DNA of 11,709 nucleotides from Phycisphaerales bacterium UBA7812 (GTDB lineage Bacteria; Planctomycetota; Phycisphaerae; Phycisphaerales; UBA1924): contig DLBY01000031.1 of NCBI GenBank assembly GCA_002480345.1, positions 9,627-21,335 of the forward strand, read 5' to 3'. Below the pieces are notes generated by a model. That model saw only the letters and a program-made list of their open reading frames with translations, was not told the DNA's origin and did no database searches. This document shows, piece after piece, positions 1 through 6,087 of this stretch (positions are counted from its first letter, which is position 1; every line of letters begins with the position of its first letter). The position numbers and the translations under genes are program-made.

Positions 1-375
1 GCACGGTGGTGGCAGAAGGACGGGAGCGGGGGTCAGTTCTGCCGGGGCAAGTCGTTCGACACCTTCTGCCCGCTGGGGCCGACGCTCGTGCCGGCTTCGG
101 AGATCCCCGACCCGCAGTCGCTCGCGGTGCGCTGCCGGGTGAACGGGGAGACGATGCAGGACGGGCACACGCGCGACATGATCTTCCCGGTGCGGACGCT
201 GATCAGCGAACTGAGCAAGGGGACGACGCTCGTCCCCGGCACGGTGATCCTGACCGGGACGCCCAGCGGGGTGGGGGCTGGGCGGACGCCTCCGGTGTTT
301 CTGCAGGCGGGCGATTCGGTGGAGGTCGAGATCGACGGTATCGGGGTGCTGCGGAACGGGGTGACCGCCGGCTGA
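1..375 (+). CDS. Fumarylacetoacetate hydrolase family protein, 3' part (5' end outside window)
   Basis: The frame is open from base 1 and ends at TGA 373-375, giving the last 124 residues. The segment matches the C-terminal half of the FAH fold: an ARxWQ-like start, then GQFCRGKSFDTFCPLGP, then VNGETMQDGHTRDMIFPV, then VILTGTPSGVGAGR, then FLQAGDSVEVEIDGIG. The K-S-F-D-T-F and GTPSGVG blocks are hallmark substrate and metal-site regions of the family. Family members hydrolyse, decarboxylate or isomerise acylpyruvate-like intermediates in aromatic catabolism, for example homoprotocatechuate degradation, and are cytosolic Mg/Mn enzymes. The exact substrate cannot be told from this half. smpB follows after 29 nt on the same strand, so co-transcription is possible but no functional link is evident. 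Confidence 0.93.
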   Translation, partial: ARWWQKDGSGGQFCRGKSFDTFCPLGPTLVPASEIPDPQSLAVRCRVNGETMQDGHTRDMIFPVRTLISELSKGTTLVPGTVILTGTPSGVGAGRTPPVFLQAGDSVEVEIDGIGVLRNGVTAG

Positions 376-404
376 CCTTTTCTCGGTCTATCGTCTCCCT
401 GCCC

Positions 405-884
405 ATGGCCAAGCCCAAGAAGAAACACTCCAAGGACGGCACGCCGACGATCGAGAACCGGCGGGCGCGGCACGACTACTTCATCGGCGACGAGCTCGAA
501 GTGGGCGTCAAGCTGGTGGGCACGGAGGTCAAGGCCGTGCGGGACGGGAATGTCTCGCTCAAGGAGGGGTACATCAGCGTCGATCACGGCGAGTTGACCC
601 TCCACAATGTCACGATCGGCGAGTACCCGCCCGCGGGACAGATCCAGCACGCGATGTCTCGCCGGCGCCGCTTGCTCGCCCATAAGCGGGAGATCAAACG
701 CCTCGCCCGCCAGGTCGAGCAGAAGGGCGTGACGCTCATCCCGCTGAAGCTCTACTTCAAGGACGGGTTCGCGAAGATCCTGCTGGGCGTCGGGACGGGC
801 AAGGCCCAGCACGACAAGCGCCGCTCGATCAAGGAACGCGAGATCGACCGCGACCTGCGCCGGGCGATGAGCCGGCGGGCGTAG
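405..884 (+). CDS. smpB: SsrA-binding protein SmpB
   Basis: This 159-residue protein has the usual SmpB length. SmpB binds tmRNA (SsrA) and delivers it to stalled ribosomes in trans-translation in the cytoplasm. Visible family motifs are NRRARHDYFI near the start, VGTEVKAVRDGNVSLKEGYI, RRRRLLAHKREIKRL, GVTLIPLKLYFKDGFAKI, and the basic tail KAQHDKRRSIKEREIDRDLRR, which becomes helical in the ribosomal A site. ATG 405 is chosen because it begins the typical MAKPKKK leader. The frame is open further upstream, but that part is out-of-frame FAH coding sequence. No Shine-Dalgarno-like sequence precedes the ATG; the bases just before it are pyrimidine-rich. The ssrA gene itself is not in the window. 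Confidence 0.97.
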   Translation: MAKPKKKHSKDGTPTIENRRARHDYFIGDELEVGVKLVGTEVKAVRDGNVSLKEGYISVDHGELTLHNVTIGEYPPAGQIQHAMSRRRRLLAHKREIKRLARQVEQKGVTLIPLKLYFKDGFAKILLGVGTGKAQHDKRRSIKEREIDRDLRRAMSRRA

Positions 885-944
885 CCCACACTCACGCGGC
901 TGAGCCCGCGACGCCCCGGCGTCACTCCGGAGACGCGGGGCCGT
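885..944. terminator. Hairpin cluster between convergent smpB and prepilin-like A
   Basis: This 60-bp convergent gap holds several GC-rich inverted repeats. CGCGG 895-899 pairs with CCGCG 906-910. CCCGCG 905-910 pairs with CGCGGG 934-939. Within the latter, GACGC 910-914 pairs with GCGTC 919-923, and CTCCGGAG 925-932 is a palindrome. Such a cluster could terminate transcription from both sides. There is no T-tract on either strand, so intrinsic termination is inferred from position and structure only. Confidence 0.45.
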
Positions 945-2033
945 TCACGGCGTCCCGGGATTCACGTCGACGCCGCGGAGACCGCTTCGCGTCCACTTGT
1001 AATACCCCGGGTTCGGTGTCGCGAGCCCCGTGTCGTCGGGAAAGTACCGCGTGTCGATCGGGGCGTACCGGATGCTCGCCGACGCGCCCGCGTCGCTCGG
1101 CCTGCGGGGGTCCCACCCGGGATTCGCGGCCGACGTCGTGACGCGCCGGACCGACGCGTCGAAGAACTGGACCGCGACGGTCGCGTCCGGGTTCGCGTAG
1201 TGCGTCGCGTCCGTGCCACGGCCGGTGGTGTAGTCGAATTCCTCGAAGAGGAACGCCTTGTGCGAAGGAGTGGTGACGTCGGTCATCGGCCGTTGCACGG
1301 TGCACGCCGACGGGACGTTGATCGCGATGCTCGTGCCGTCCCCGGCCGGGGCGAGCGGGAGCACGCTCATGCCGCCCGCCGGCCTGTCGGGCGACCACGC
1401 GTAGACCGTCGCCTGGTAGCTGGACGCGTACGGCCACCGGTTGAGGACCTGCTCGAACTGCCAAGTCTTCCTGCCCGCGGTCGCGGGATTCCCGCCCGGG
1501 AGCGCGTCGTAGTTCAGCGGGTCGTCCCGCCACTCGAGCAGGTGCTGATCGAGCGGGCTCGCGGCGGCCTCGCTCGGGAACGCCCCTCCCAGGTAGGGGA
1601 GCATCGTGAGGTAGAGGAACCGACGCTGCGGCATCACGTTAAAGTCGAGCGTGATCGGCTTGGCGTGGTGCTCGTCTCGCCCCGTCTCGTACCGGAGGAT
1701 GAAGCACTGCTTCGCCTGCGCCGCCTCGTGGTTGTTCTTGGGCAGGTGCTTCAGGCCGTTGCCGAGGTCGTACGGCCTCGGGGTTCTGCGCTGCCCGTTG
1801 CGGAATTCGGGGATCGCGCCCTGCCAGTCGAAGCTCGCGATCAGATCGTTGTTGTCCGCGTTGAACCCGGCGTTCGCGTTCGCGAGCGCTCGGAGGTTGT
1901 CCGCCGAACCTTGTGTTCTCGCCGAGGTCCGCGCGTTGCCCGCGATCGGCAGGGAGAGCACCGCGGCGAGCGCGATAGCAGCGCTCCCGATCAGGACCTC
2001 GGTCAACGAAGCGCCACGTCGGACCCGTCGCAT
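945..2033 (-). CDS. Prepilin-type N-terminal cleavage/methylation protein (paralogue A)
   Basis: This 362-residue protein starts MRRVRRG|ASLTEVLIG. That is a class III prepilin signal, with predicted prepilin-peptidase cleavage after G7 and the conserved Glu at mature position +5 (E12). A hydrophobic helix follows (about residues 14-30) and then DNLRALANA. The body is a large exported domain like those of planctomycetal pseudopilin-like proteins. A FFDASVRR block (from about 290), then NPGWDP, IDTRYFP and NPGYYKWTR, correspond to the AFDGS...NPGWDP...IDTRYFP blocks of paralogues B and C. The region resembles the 'H-X9-DG' processing-associated tail but is not an exact match. Here the DG has become DA, and the C-terminus (GVDVNPGTP) differs from B and C. 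ATG 2033 is preceded by AAAGGGGAAC, a fair ribosome site. The gene is last in the minus-strand cluster. Its role (pseudopilus, surface fibre or secretion) is unknown. Confidence 0.9.
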   Translation of the reverse strand: MRRVRRGASLTEVLIGSAAIALAAVLSLPIAGNARTSARTQGSADNLRALANANAGFNADNNDLIASFDWQGAIPEFRNGQRRTPRPYDLGNGLKHLPKNNHEAAQAKQCFILRYETGRDEHHAKPITLDFNVMPQRRFLYLTMLPYLGGAFPSEAAASPLDQHLLEWRDDPLNYDALPGGNPATAGRKTWQFEQVLNRWPYASSYQATVYAWSPDRPAGGMSVLPLAPAGDGTSIAINVPSACTVQRPMTDVTTPSHKAFLFEEFDYTTGRGTDATHYANPDATVAVQFFDASVRRVTTSAANPGWDPRRPSDAGASASIRYAPIDTRYFPDDTGLATPNPGYYKWTRSGLRGVDVNPGTP

Positions 2034-2088
2034 GTTCCCCTTTCGTAGGCGTGCGGAGCGAGCGCCTCGCCCCGACGCGCAGCATACC

Positions 2089-3300
2089 TCAGGGGCACCC
2101 CGCGTTCAACGACTCTACGAAGACCACGATGTCCGCGAGGTCCGCGATGTCCTCGGGCGGGGCGAGCGATTCGGCGCGGTTGTCGAACGGAGGGGACGGG
2201 AACGGGTTCTGGAAGTCCCCGATGAACGCGGAGATGTCCTGGAGGTCGAGCACGCCGAAGGGCACGACAAAGTCCGCGGGGCAGAACGCGTCGCAGGTCT
2301 GGAGGTTCAGGACCCGCACCCCCGCCTGGTTCGCCGCGACGAACGCGATGGGGCCCGCGTCGAGCTCGCGGAGCGCGACGGAGAGCGCCGCGCCCGGGAT
2401 CTCCCGCGCCTCGACGATCCCGATGAAGGGGGGCACGCTCGCGTCGAGGGTGAGCAGCCCGTCGTACGCGTCGGCGACGAAGACGAGATCGCCGCTGACC
2501 GCAACGCCGCGTGCGGCTCCCGGCGTGTCGTACTCCGTGATCTCGACCGGCGCGAACGGGTCGCTCAGGTCGAGCACCGCGATCCCGCCGGTCGCCTGCG
2601 CGACATAGAGCAGATTCGCCGAGTCGTCGAGCTCGAACCGCTGAGCGCTGTTCGCGAGCGGGATCCGCGCGCGTTCGAACGGCAGGTTCGGGTTCGAGAG
2701 GTCGTAAACCAAGACCCCGTTCCACCCGTCGGCGACATACAGCGCGTTGTTTGTCCAAAGCACGTCGCTCGCGAGCCCGTCGGTGTCGATCGTCAGCCCC
2801 ATGTCGGGTGATGTCCCGAAGATCCCGACGAGCTGCACGCCCTCGGCCCCGTCGGCGAGCGCGACACGGTGGTCCGCGCCGGAGGTGGGGGGGATCAGCG
2901 CGAGCGCCGACGCGAGGCCGGGCGAGTCGTACGACCCGACGATCACAGGCGACGACGGATCGGCGAGGTCGATGACCTGGAGACCACCCGTCCCCCCGTC
3001 GGCGACGAAGGCGAGATCGCCCGCGACCTCGACATCCGAGGGCAGGCCGGGGGTTGCGACGCGCCCGATCAGCACGGGCGACGCCGGGTCCGCGACGCCG
3101 AACACGCGCAGGCCCGCGAGGTCCATGGAGAGCACGGCCCCGTCGAGGACGAACAGGCGGTCCCCGATCAGCTCGGCGTGGCGCGTGAACCCCTCCGCCG
3201 GGATCGACGCCAGATCGTCCGGGGCGCAGGGGTCGACGGGCGAGCCCGCGAGCGAGGCGGCCGTCGCGATCGACACGGAGGCGAGCAGTGTGGTCTTCAT
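2089..3300 (-). CDS. LVIVD-repeat beta-propeller protein with GC-type dockerin-like tail
   Basis: This 403-residue exported protein begins with a signal peptide (MKTTLLASVSIATAASLAGS, cleavage around residue 20). Residues about 40-335 hold seven repeats of roughly 40 residues with the LVIVD pattern: G-D-x-x-F/Y-V-A-D, then G-(L/V)-x-V-x-D-L-(A/S)-x-P. The clearest copies read LAFVADGGTGGLQVIDLADP, LYVADGWNGVLVYDLSNP and LVFVADAYDGLLTLDASVP. Seven copies fit a complete seven-bladed propeller. The tail (from about 340) starts CPADF, continues VLDLQDISAFIGDF, has a second half-motif EDIADLADIVVFVESL and ends NAGCP. This is the form of the GC-type dockerin-like domain of Phycisphaerae. It may serve in anchoring or sorting; its partner is unknown. 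ATG 3300 has GAGGAA seven bases upstream. The gene sits between prepilin-like B and A with 55-bp gaps on both sides, suggesting shared transcription. Confidence 0.9.
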   Translation of the reverse strand: MKTTLLASVSIATAASLAGSPVDPCAPDDLASIPAEGFTRHAELIGDRLFVLDGAVLSMDLAGLRVFGVADPASPVLIGRVATPGLPSDVEVAGDLAFVADGGTGGLQVIDLADPSSPVIVGSYDSPGLASALALIPPTSGADHRVALADGAEGVQLVGIFGTSPDMGLTIDTDGLASDVLWTNNALYVADGWNGVLVYDLSNPNLPFERARIPLANSAQRFELDDSANLLYVAQATGGIAVLDLSDPFAPVEITEYDTPGAARGVAVSGDLVFVADAYDGLLTLDASVPPFIGIVEAREIPGAALSVALRELDAGPIAFVAANQAGVRVLNLQTCDAFCPADFVVPFGVLDLQDISAFIGDFQNPFPSPPFDNRAESLAPPEDIADLADIVVFVESLNAGCP

Positions 3301-3317
3301 CGTGCGTTCCTCGTCAA

Positions 3318-3342
3318 GCGCGCCGGTCGAGCACCGCCGCGC
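3318..3342. other. Imperfect hairpin between prepilin-like B and the LVIVD gene
   Basis: GCGCG 3318-3322 pairs with CGCGC 3338-3342. After a C/C mismatch, CGG 3324-3326 pairs with CCG 3334-3336 around a 7-nt loop. It starts 13 bases beyond the prepilin B stop, in the 55-bp gap. It could be a partial terminator or a processing site, but no T-tract follows and the stem may be chance in such GC-rich DNA. Confidence 0.25.
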
Positions 3343-3355
3343 AGTCTGTCGTGGT

Positions 3356-3420
3356 TCACCAATCGCTCGTGTTGATCTCTCCGGCGCCGAAGTCGATGCC
3401 CTCGAGCCCGCCTCGGGTCC
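3356..3420. repeat. Direct repeat, copy 1 (3' end of paralogue B)
   Basis: These 65 bp, starting at the stop codon of paralogue B, match 4543-4607 at 61 of 65 positions by direct comparison. The first 24 bases from the stop codon are identical. The repeat encodes the shared C-terminal 17 residues and ends abruptly, with the two genes diverging beyond it. Confidence 0.85.
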
Positions 3421-4462
3421 AGAGCGCGTGGCCCGTGAAGACCCGCGACCCGCCCTGGCTACCGGAGTAGATCGGGAAGTAGCGTGTGTCGATCGTTTCG
3501 AATACGAGCGCCGCCGAGCGCGACATATCCGTTGTGCTACCCGGATCCCAGCCGGGGTTCGTGTCGGCCGTCGCGAGGCGCCGCACCGAACCGTCGAACG
3601 CGAGGGTGTTCACCGACGCCTCGGGGTCCGCGTAGTAGCGGCCCTCGTTCCCGAGCCCGGCGGTGTAGTCGTACTCCTCGAACAGGTGTGCCTTGTTCGA
3701 CGGGAAGGCGACGGACGTCAACGACTGCGGGCGCAACGCGCTCACATCGTTGATCTGTGTGAGGCTGCCACCCTGCACGGGGACGACCGCGAGCCGCCCA
3801 TTCTCGTTGGGGCGGCTCGGCATCCACGCGTTCGCCGTGGACCGGTAGCTCGACCCGTACGCCTGCAGCACGATCGTCGCCTCGCTGGTCCACGCCCCCG
3901 ACCCGGCGAACTGCGGGTCGCCCCCCGGTAGCAGGCTGTAGTCGGCGCGTGTCGTGTACCCCTGGAACGCCTGCTGGTTGAGATCCAGCGGGCTTACGAA
4001 CGCCGGGCTCGTCGCGTCGCCGTCGAGCCAGTCGATCAGCGGGACATGGGAGTACCGATAAAACGGGAGCCTTCCGAGGTCCACGATGAGCCTGTTTGGA
4101 ACGGCCCCGCACCGCCCCGTCGTCTTGCGGAGGATCGCCGCGAGTTCGTACTGCGCCGCCTCGAGATTGTTCAGCGGGAACCGGACGCGGTTGCACGCGT
4201 AGTCGTACTCGGGCCGATCGGGTCCCGACGACCCCTCCCAGTCGAACCCTGCGAGGAGCCCGCTGCTCGCGTCGGCGTGCGACGCATGGGCCTTCCCCAG
4301 CTGCCGCAGGTTGCCCCGAGACCCCGCGAGCCGGGCGTCGGTGCGCAGCGTCTGGAGCATCGGCTGCGCGAGCGTCGACGCGAGCGCGAGCCCCGCGACG
4401 AGCACCGCGGCGTCAACGCACGAGAAACCTCGGCGCGCGGAGCGGCTGATCGGTGTGTTCAT
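3356..4462 (-). CDS. Prepilin-type N-terminal cleavage/methylation protein (paralogue B)
   Basis: This 368-residue protein begins MNTPISRSARRG|FSCVDAAVLVAG. That is a prepilin leader with cleavage expected after G12, but mature position +5 is Asp (D17) rather than the usual Glu. A hydrophobic helix is followed by TDARLAGSRGNLRQLG, which is almost the same in paralogue C. Later blocks shared with C include SPLD, YASSYR-like GSSYRST, KAHLFEEYDYTAGLGNEGRYYADP, AFDGSVRR (from 288), NPGWDP, IDTRYFP and the terminal GLEGIDFGAGEINTSDW. B lacks the PGYYKW block present in A and C; it has GHALW there. ATG 4462 is chosen because it gives the leader and has GGAG nine bases upstream. The frame stays open upstream, but that stretch is the antisense-frame shadow of gene C. 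It is probably an envelope or pilus-like protein of unknown role, second in the cluster. Confidence 0.9.
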   Translation of the reverse strand: MNTPISRSARRGFSCVDAAVLVAGLALASTLAQPMLQTLRTDARLAGSRGNLRQLGKAHASHADASSGLLAGFDWEGSSGPDRPEYDYACNRVRFPLNNLEAAQYELAAILRKTTGRCGAVPNRLIVDLGRLPFYRYSHVPLIDWLDGDATSPAFVSPLDLNQQAFQGYTTRADYSLLPGGDPQFAGSGAWTSEATIVLQAYGSSYRSTANAWMPSRPNENGRLAVVPVQGGSLTQINDVSALRPQSLTSVAFPSNKAHLFEEYDYTAGLGNEGRYYADPEASVNTLAFDGSVRRLATADTNPGWDPGSTTDMSRSAALVFETIDTRYFPIYSGSQGGSRVFTGHALWTRGGLEGIDFGAGEINTSDW

Positions 4463-4542
4463 GTCGGCGATCTCCGGTCCCCCCACGGGACAGCCGAGTC
4501 TATCGCGAACATAGGTTCGTACAAGCCTGTCGCGCACGTTTC

Positions 4543-4607
4543 TCACCAATCGCTCGTGTTGATCTCGCCCGCCCCGAAGTCGATGCCCTCGAGCCCGCCC
4601 CGGGTCC
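4543..4607. repeat. Direct repeat, copy 2 (3' end of paralogue C)
   Basis: This is the partner of 3356-3420, with 61 of 65 bases identical. The differing bases fall at 4569 or nearby in the GAGEI codons and once near the end, leaving the encoded residues unchanged. That suggests either a recent duplication of B and C or gene conversion at their 3' ends. Confidence 0.85.
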
Positions 4608-5667
4608 ACTTGTAGTAGCCGGGGTAGGGGTCGGGGCGGCCGAAGTCCTCCGGGAAATAGCGCGTGTCGATCGATGAGTATCGAAGTTCCGGTGTTGCCT
4701 CCATGTCGCGGAAGTGGTCCGGGTCCCACCCCGGGTTCGCGTCGGCGGTCGCGATGCGCGGCGCCGACCCGTCGAAGGCGAGGATGTTCACGCTCGCGAG
4801 CGGGTCGGCGTAGTAGAGCCCATGGTTGCCAAGCCCCTGCGAGTAGTCGAACTCCTCGAAGAGGAGCGCCTTGTTCGCGGGGAATCGCACGGACGAGGCC
4901 AGCTGACGACCGAACGCATTGGCAGCCTGGACATTGAACATGGTCCCGTCGGCCGAAGGCTCGACGGCGAAGACGTCAAAGGCGTCGGGGCGGCTCGGCG
5001 TGAATGCATAGGGCGTGGTCTGGTAGCTCGACGCGTAGGGCCAGTACTCCACTGTCGTCTCATCGGTCCAGTTGCCGAAGCTCGAGTCGGGATCACCTCC
5101 CGGCAGCGCGGGGTAGTCCTCGGGCTCCGTGTATGCCTGGAACGTCTGCTGGTGGGTATCGAGGGGGCTGACGACGAGCGGGTCGGTCGCCGACGCCCCC
5201 ATCCAGTGGAGCAGCGGGAGGTGGCTGTACCGTCGGTGTGGGACCCGGTCGAGGTTCGGAATGATCTGATTGTCTCTCGCGCCAAACCGTCCGGTGATCT
5301 GCCTGATGATGGCGGCGGCTTCGAACTGCTGAGCCTCCAACGCGCTGGACCTCGAACGAACAGTTCCCGGCGGATAGAGGTCGATCTCCTCGCCCGCTTG
5401 CAGGCTGAACCCCGCGATGAATCCCTCGTTCGCGTCGCTGTACGCCGCGTGGGCCTGCCCCAGCTGGCGCAGGTTGTCGCGCGAGCCCGCGAGGCGGGCG
5501 TCGGTGCGCCAGGCGTGCAGCGTCGGGAGCGCCAGCGCCCCGGCGAGGGCGATCGCGGCGAGCAGCACCGCGGCGTCGGTGAACGCGAAGCCGCGGCGCG
5601 CTGCGTGATGGTCGGGCCGGGCGCGTCCCGTTCCGGCGCGGTCGGAGACCCTGGATGATGTGCTCAT
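4543..5667 (-). CDS. Prepilin-type N-terminal cleavage/methylation protein (paralogue C)
   Basis: This 374-residue protein has a long basic leader, with ARRG|FAFTDAAVLLA at residues 23-36. Cleavage is expected after G26, and mature position +5 is Asp (D31), as in paralogue B. A hydrophobic helix (about 33-48) is followed by TDARLAGSRDNLRQLGQAH. Other blocks are LPGGDPDSSF, YASSYQTTPYAF, KALLFEEFDYSQGLG, AFDGSAPR (from 297), NPGWDP, IDTRYFP, PGYYKWTRGG and the terminal GLEGIDFGAGEINTSDW. ATG 5667 is the only start that gives a leader of sensible length. The open frame continues far upstream but without signal or homology features. The only purine-rich ribosome site, GGAG, lies two bases before ATG inside a perfect 6-bp hairpin, which is unusual. 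The gene is first in the minus-strand cluster and divergent from the phosphoesterase gene. Function beyond the pseudopilin-like class is unknown. Confidence 0.88.
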   Translation of the reverse strand: MSTSSRVSDRAGTGRARPDHHAARRGFAFTDAAVLLAAIALAGALALPTLHAWRTDARLAGSRDNLRQLGQAHAAYSDANEGFIAGFSLQAGEEIDLYPPGTVRSRSSALEAQQFEAAAIIRQITGRFGARDNQIIPNLDRVPHRRYSHLPLLHWMGASATDPLVVSPLDTHQQTFQAYTEPEDYPALPGGDPDSSFGNWTDETTVEYWPYASSYQTTPYAFTPSRPDAFDVFAVEPSADGTMFNVQAANAFGRQLASSVRFPANKALLFEEFDYSQGLGNHGLYYADPLASVNILAFDGSAPRIATADANPGWDPDHFRDMEATPELRYSSIDTRYFPEDFGRPDPYPGYYKWTRGGLEGIDFGAGEINTSDW

Positions 5668-5686
5668 CGCTCCGGACGATGGAGCG
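5668..5686 (-). promoter_or_regulatory. Hairpin covering the Shine-Dalgarno-like site of paralogue C
   Basis: On the minus strand the six bases directly before ATG are GGAGCG. They pair perfectly with CGCTCC (5681-5686 on the plus strand reads GGAGCG) across a 7-nt loop. The GGAG would therefore be hidden in the 3' arm when the stem forms. GGAG is only two bases from ATG, closer than normal, so its use as a ribosome site is uncertain. Confidence 0.4.
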
Positions 5687-5746
5687 CGACGCGATTCCCG
5701 AACCGAACCGCGTCGCGTCCCCCAGCCCGGGACGCGACACGCGTCC
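5685..5746 (-). promoter_or_regulatory. Alternating inverted repeats in the leader of paralogue C
   Basis: Four arms can pair in mutually exclusive ways. CGCGACGCG 5685-5693 pairs with CGCGTCGCG 5709-5717 (9 bp). GTCGCGTCCC 5712-5721 pairs with GGGACGCGAC 5729-5738 (10 bp, 7-nt loop). GGACGCG 5730-5736 pairs with CGCGTCC 5740-5746 (7 bp, 3-nt loop). The first arm overlaps the hairpin over the ribosome site by two bases. The arrangement resembles attenuator leaders but could also be a multi-copy operator for the divergent promoters. Its function is inferred from structure only. Confidence 0.4.
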
Positions 5747-6087
5747 GATCCGCCGAACGGCGTCTCGACTCGTGGTGTGCAGGCATTCGCACGCGAACGA
5801 CATCCCCCACGCCCGATGCGATCAGACACACGGTGCTCCTTGTCCCCGGCGCGCTCGCGGAATCGCATGACACAATCGCCGGTCTCACAGGCGTACCGCG
5901 ACACGACACGCGGGTTGCGGCGCAGTCCCGGTTTTCCGAGAGCATCACCGACGCGTCCGCCTCTCTCGCCTTCCAGAGGGTGCGAACTTGTCCGTTTCTT
6001 AACGACTGGCTGATCTACGCCCCGCCCGGTGCGCGGTACTGTCCGCCCTCGCAGAACCGTCATTCCTCAACCCGGAGAGCCGCTCTT
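5747..6087. other. Divergent intergenic region, remainder
   Basis: This 341-bp stretch lies between the structured leader of paralogue C and the phosphoesterase start. No convincing gene is seen on either strand; short open frames lack ribosome sites and recognisable motifs. It should hold the promoters for both divergent units. The least GC-rich patch is about 5985-6015, around TTGTCCGTTTCTTAACGACT, and is the likeliest place for the rightward promoter, but no good -35/-10 pair can be named. GGAG at 6074-6077 is a possible ribosome site for the gene at 6088. Confidence 0.4.

Noticed and set aside
374..388. GACC...GGTC hairpin after the FAH stop
   Set aside because: Only four base pairs and no T-tract; too weak for a terminator.
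4463..4542. Weak promoter-like pair TTGTAC/TAGACT on the minus strand and a 5-bp hairpin at 4506-4519 between prepilin-like C and B
   Set aside because: The -35 matches only three of six positions, and the hairpin is short with a 4-nt loop; not better than chance.
4046..4615. Long open frame on the plus strand opposite prepilin-like B and C, ending in a tail similar to another plus-strand frame at 3288-3470
   Set aside because: The similarity is only the antisense reading of the 65-bp direct repeat; composition is Arg/Pro-rich and there is no ribosome site or domain.
5668..6087. Small genes in the divergent region (several frames of 70-120 codons)
   Set aside because: None has a plausible ribosome site, signal or recognisable motif; long open frames arise easily at this GC content.
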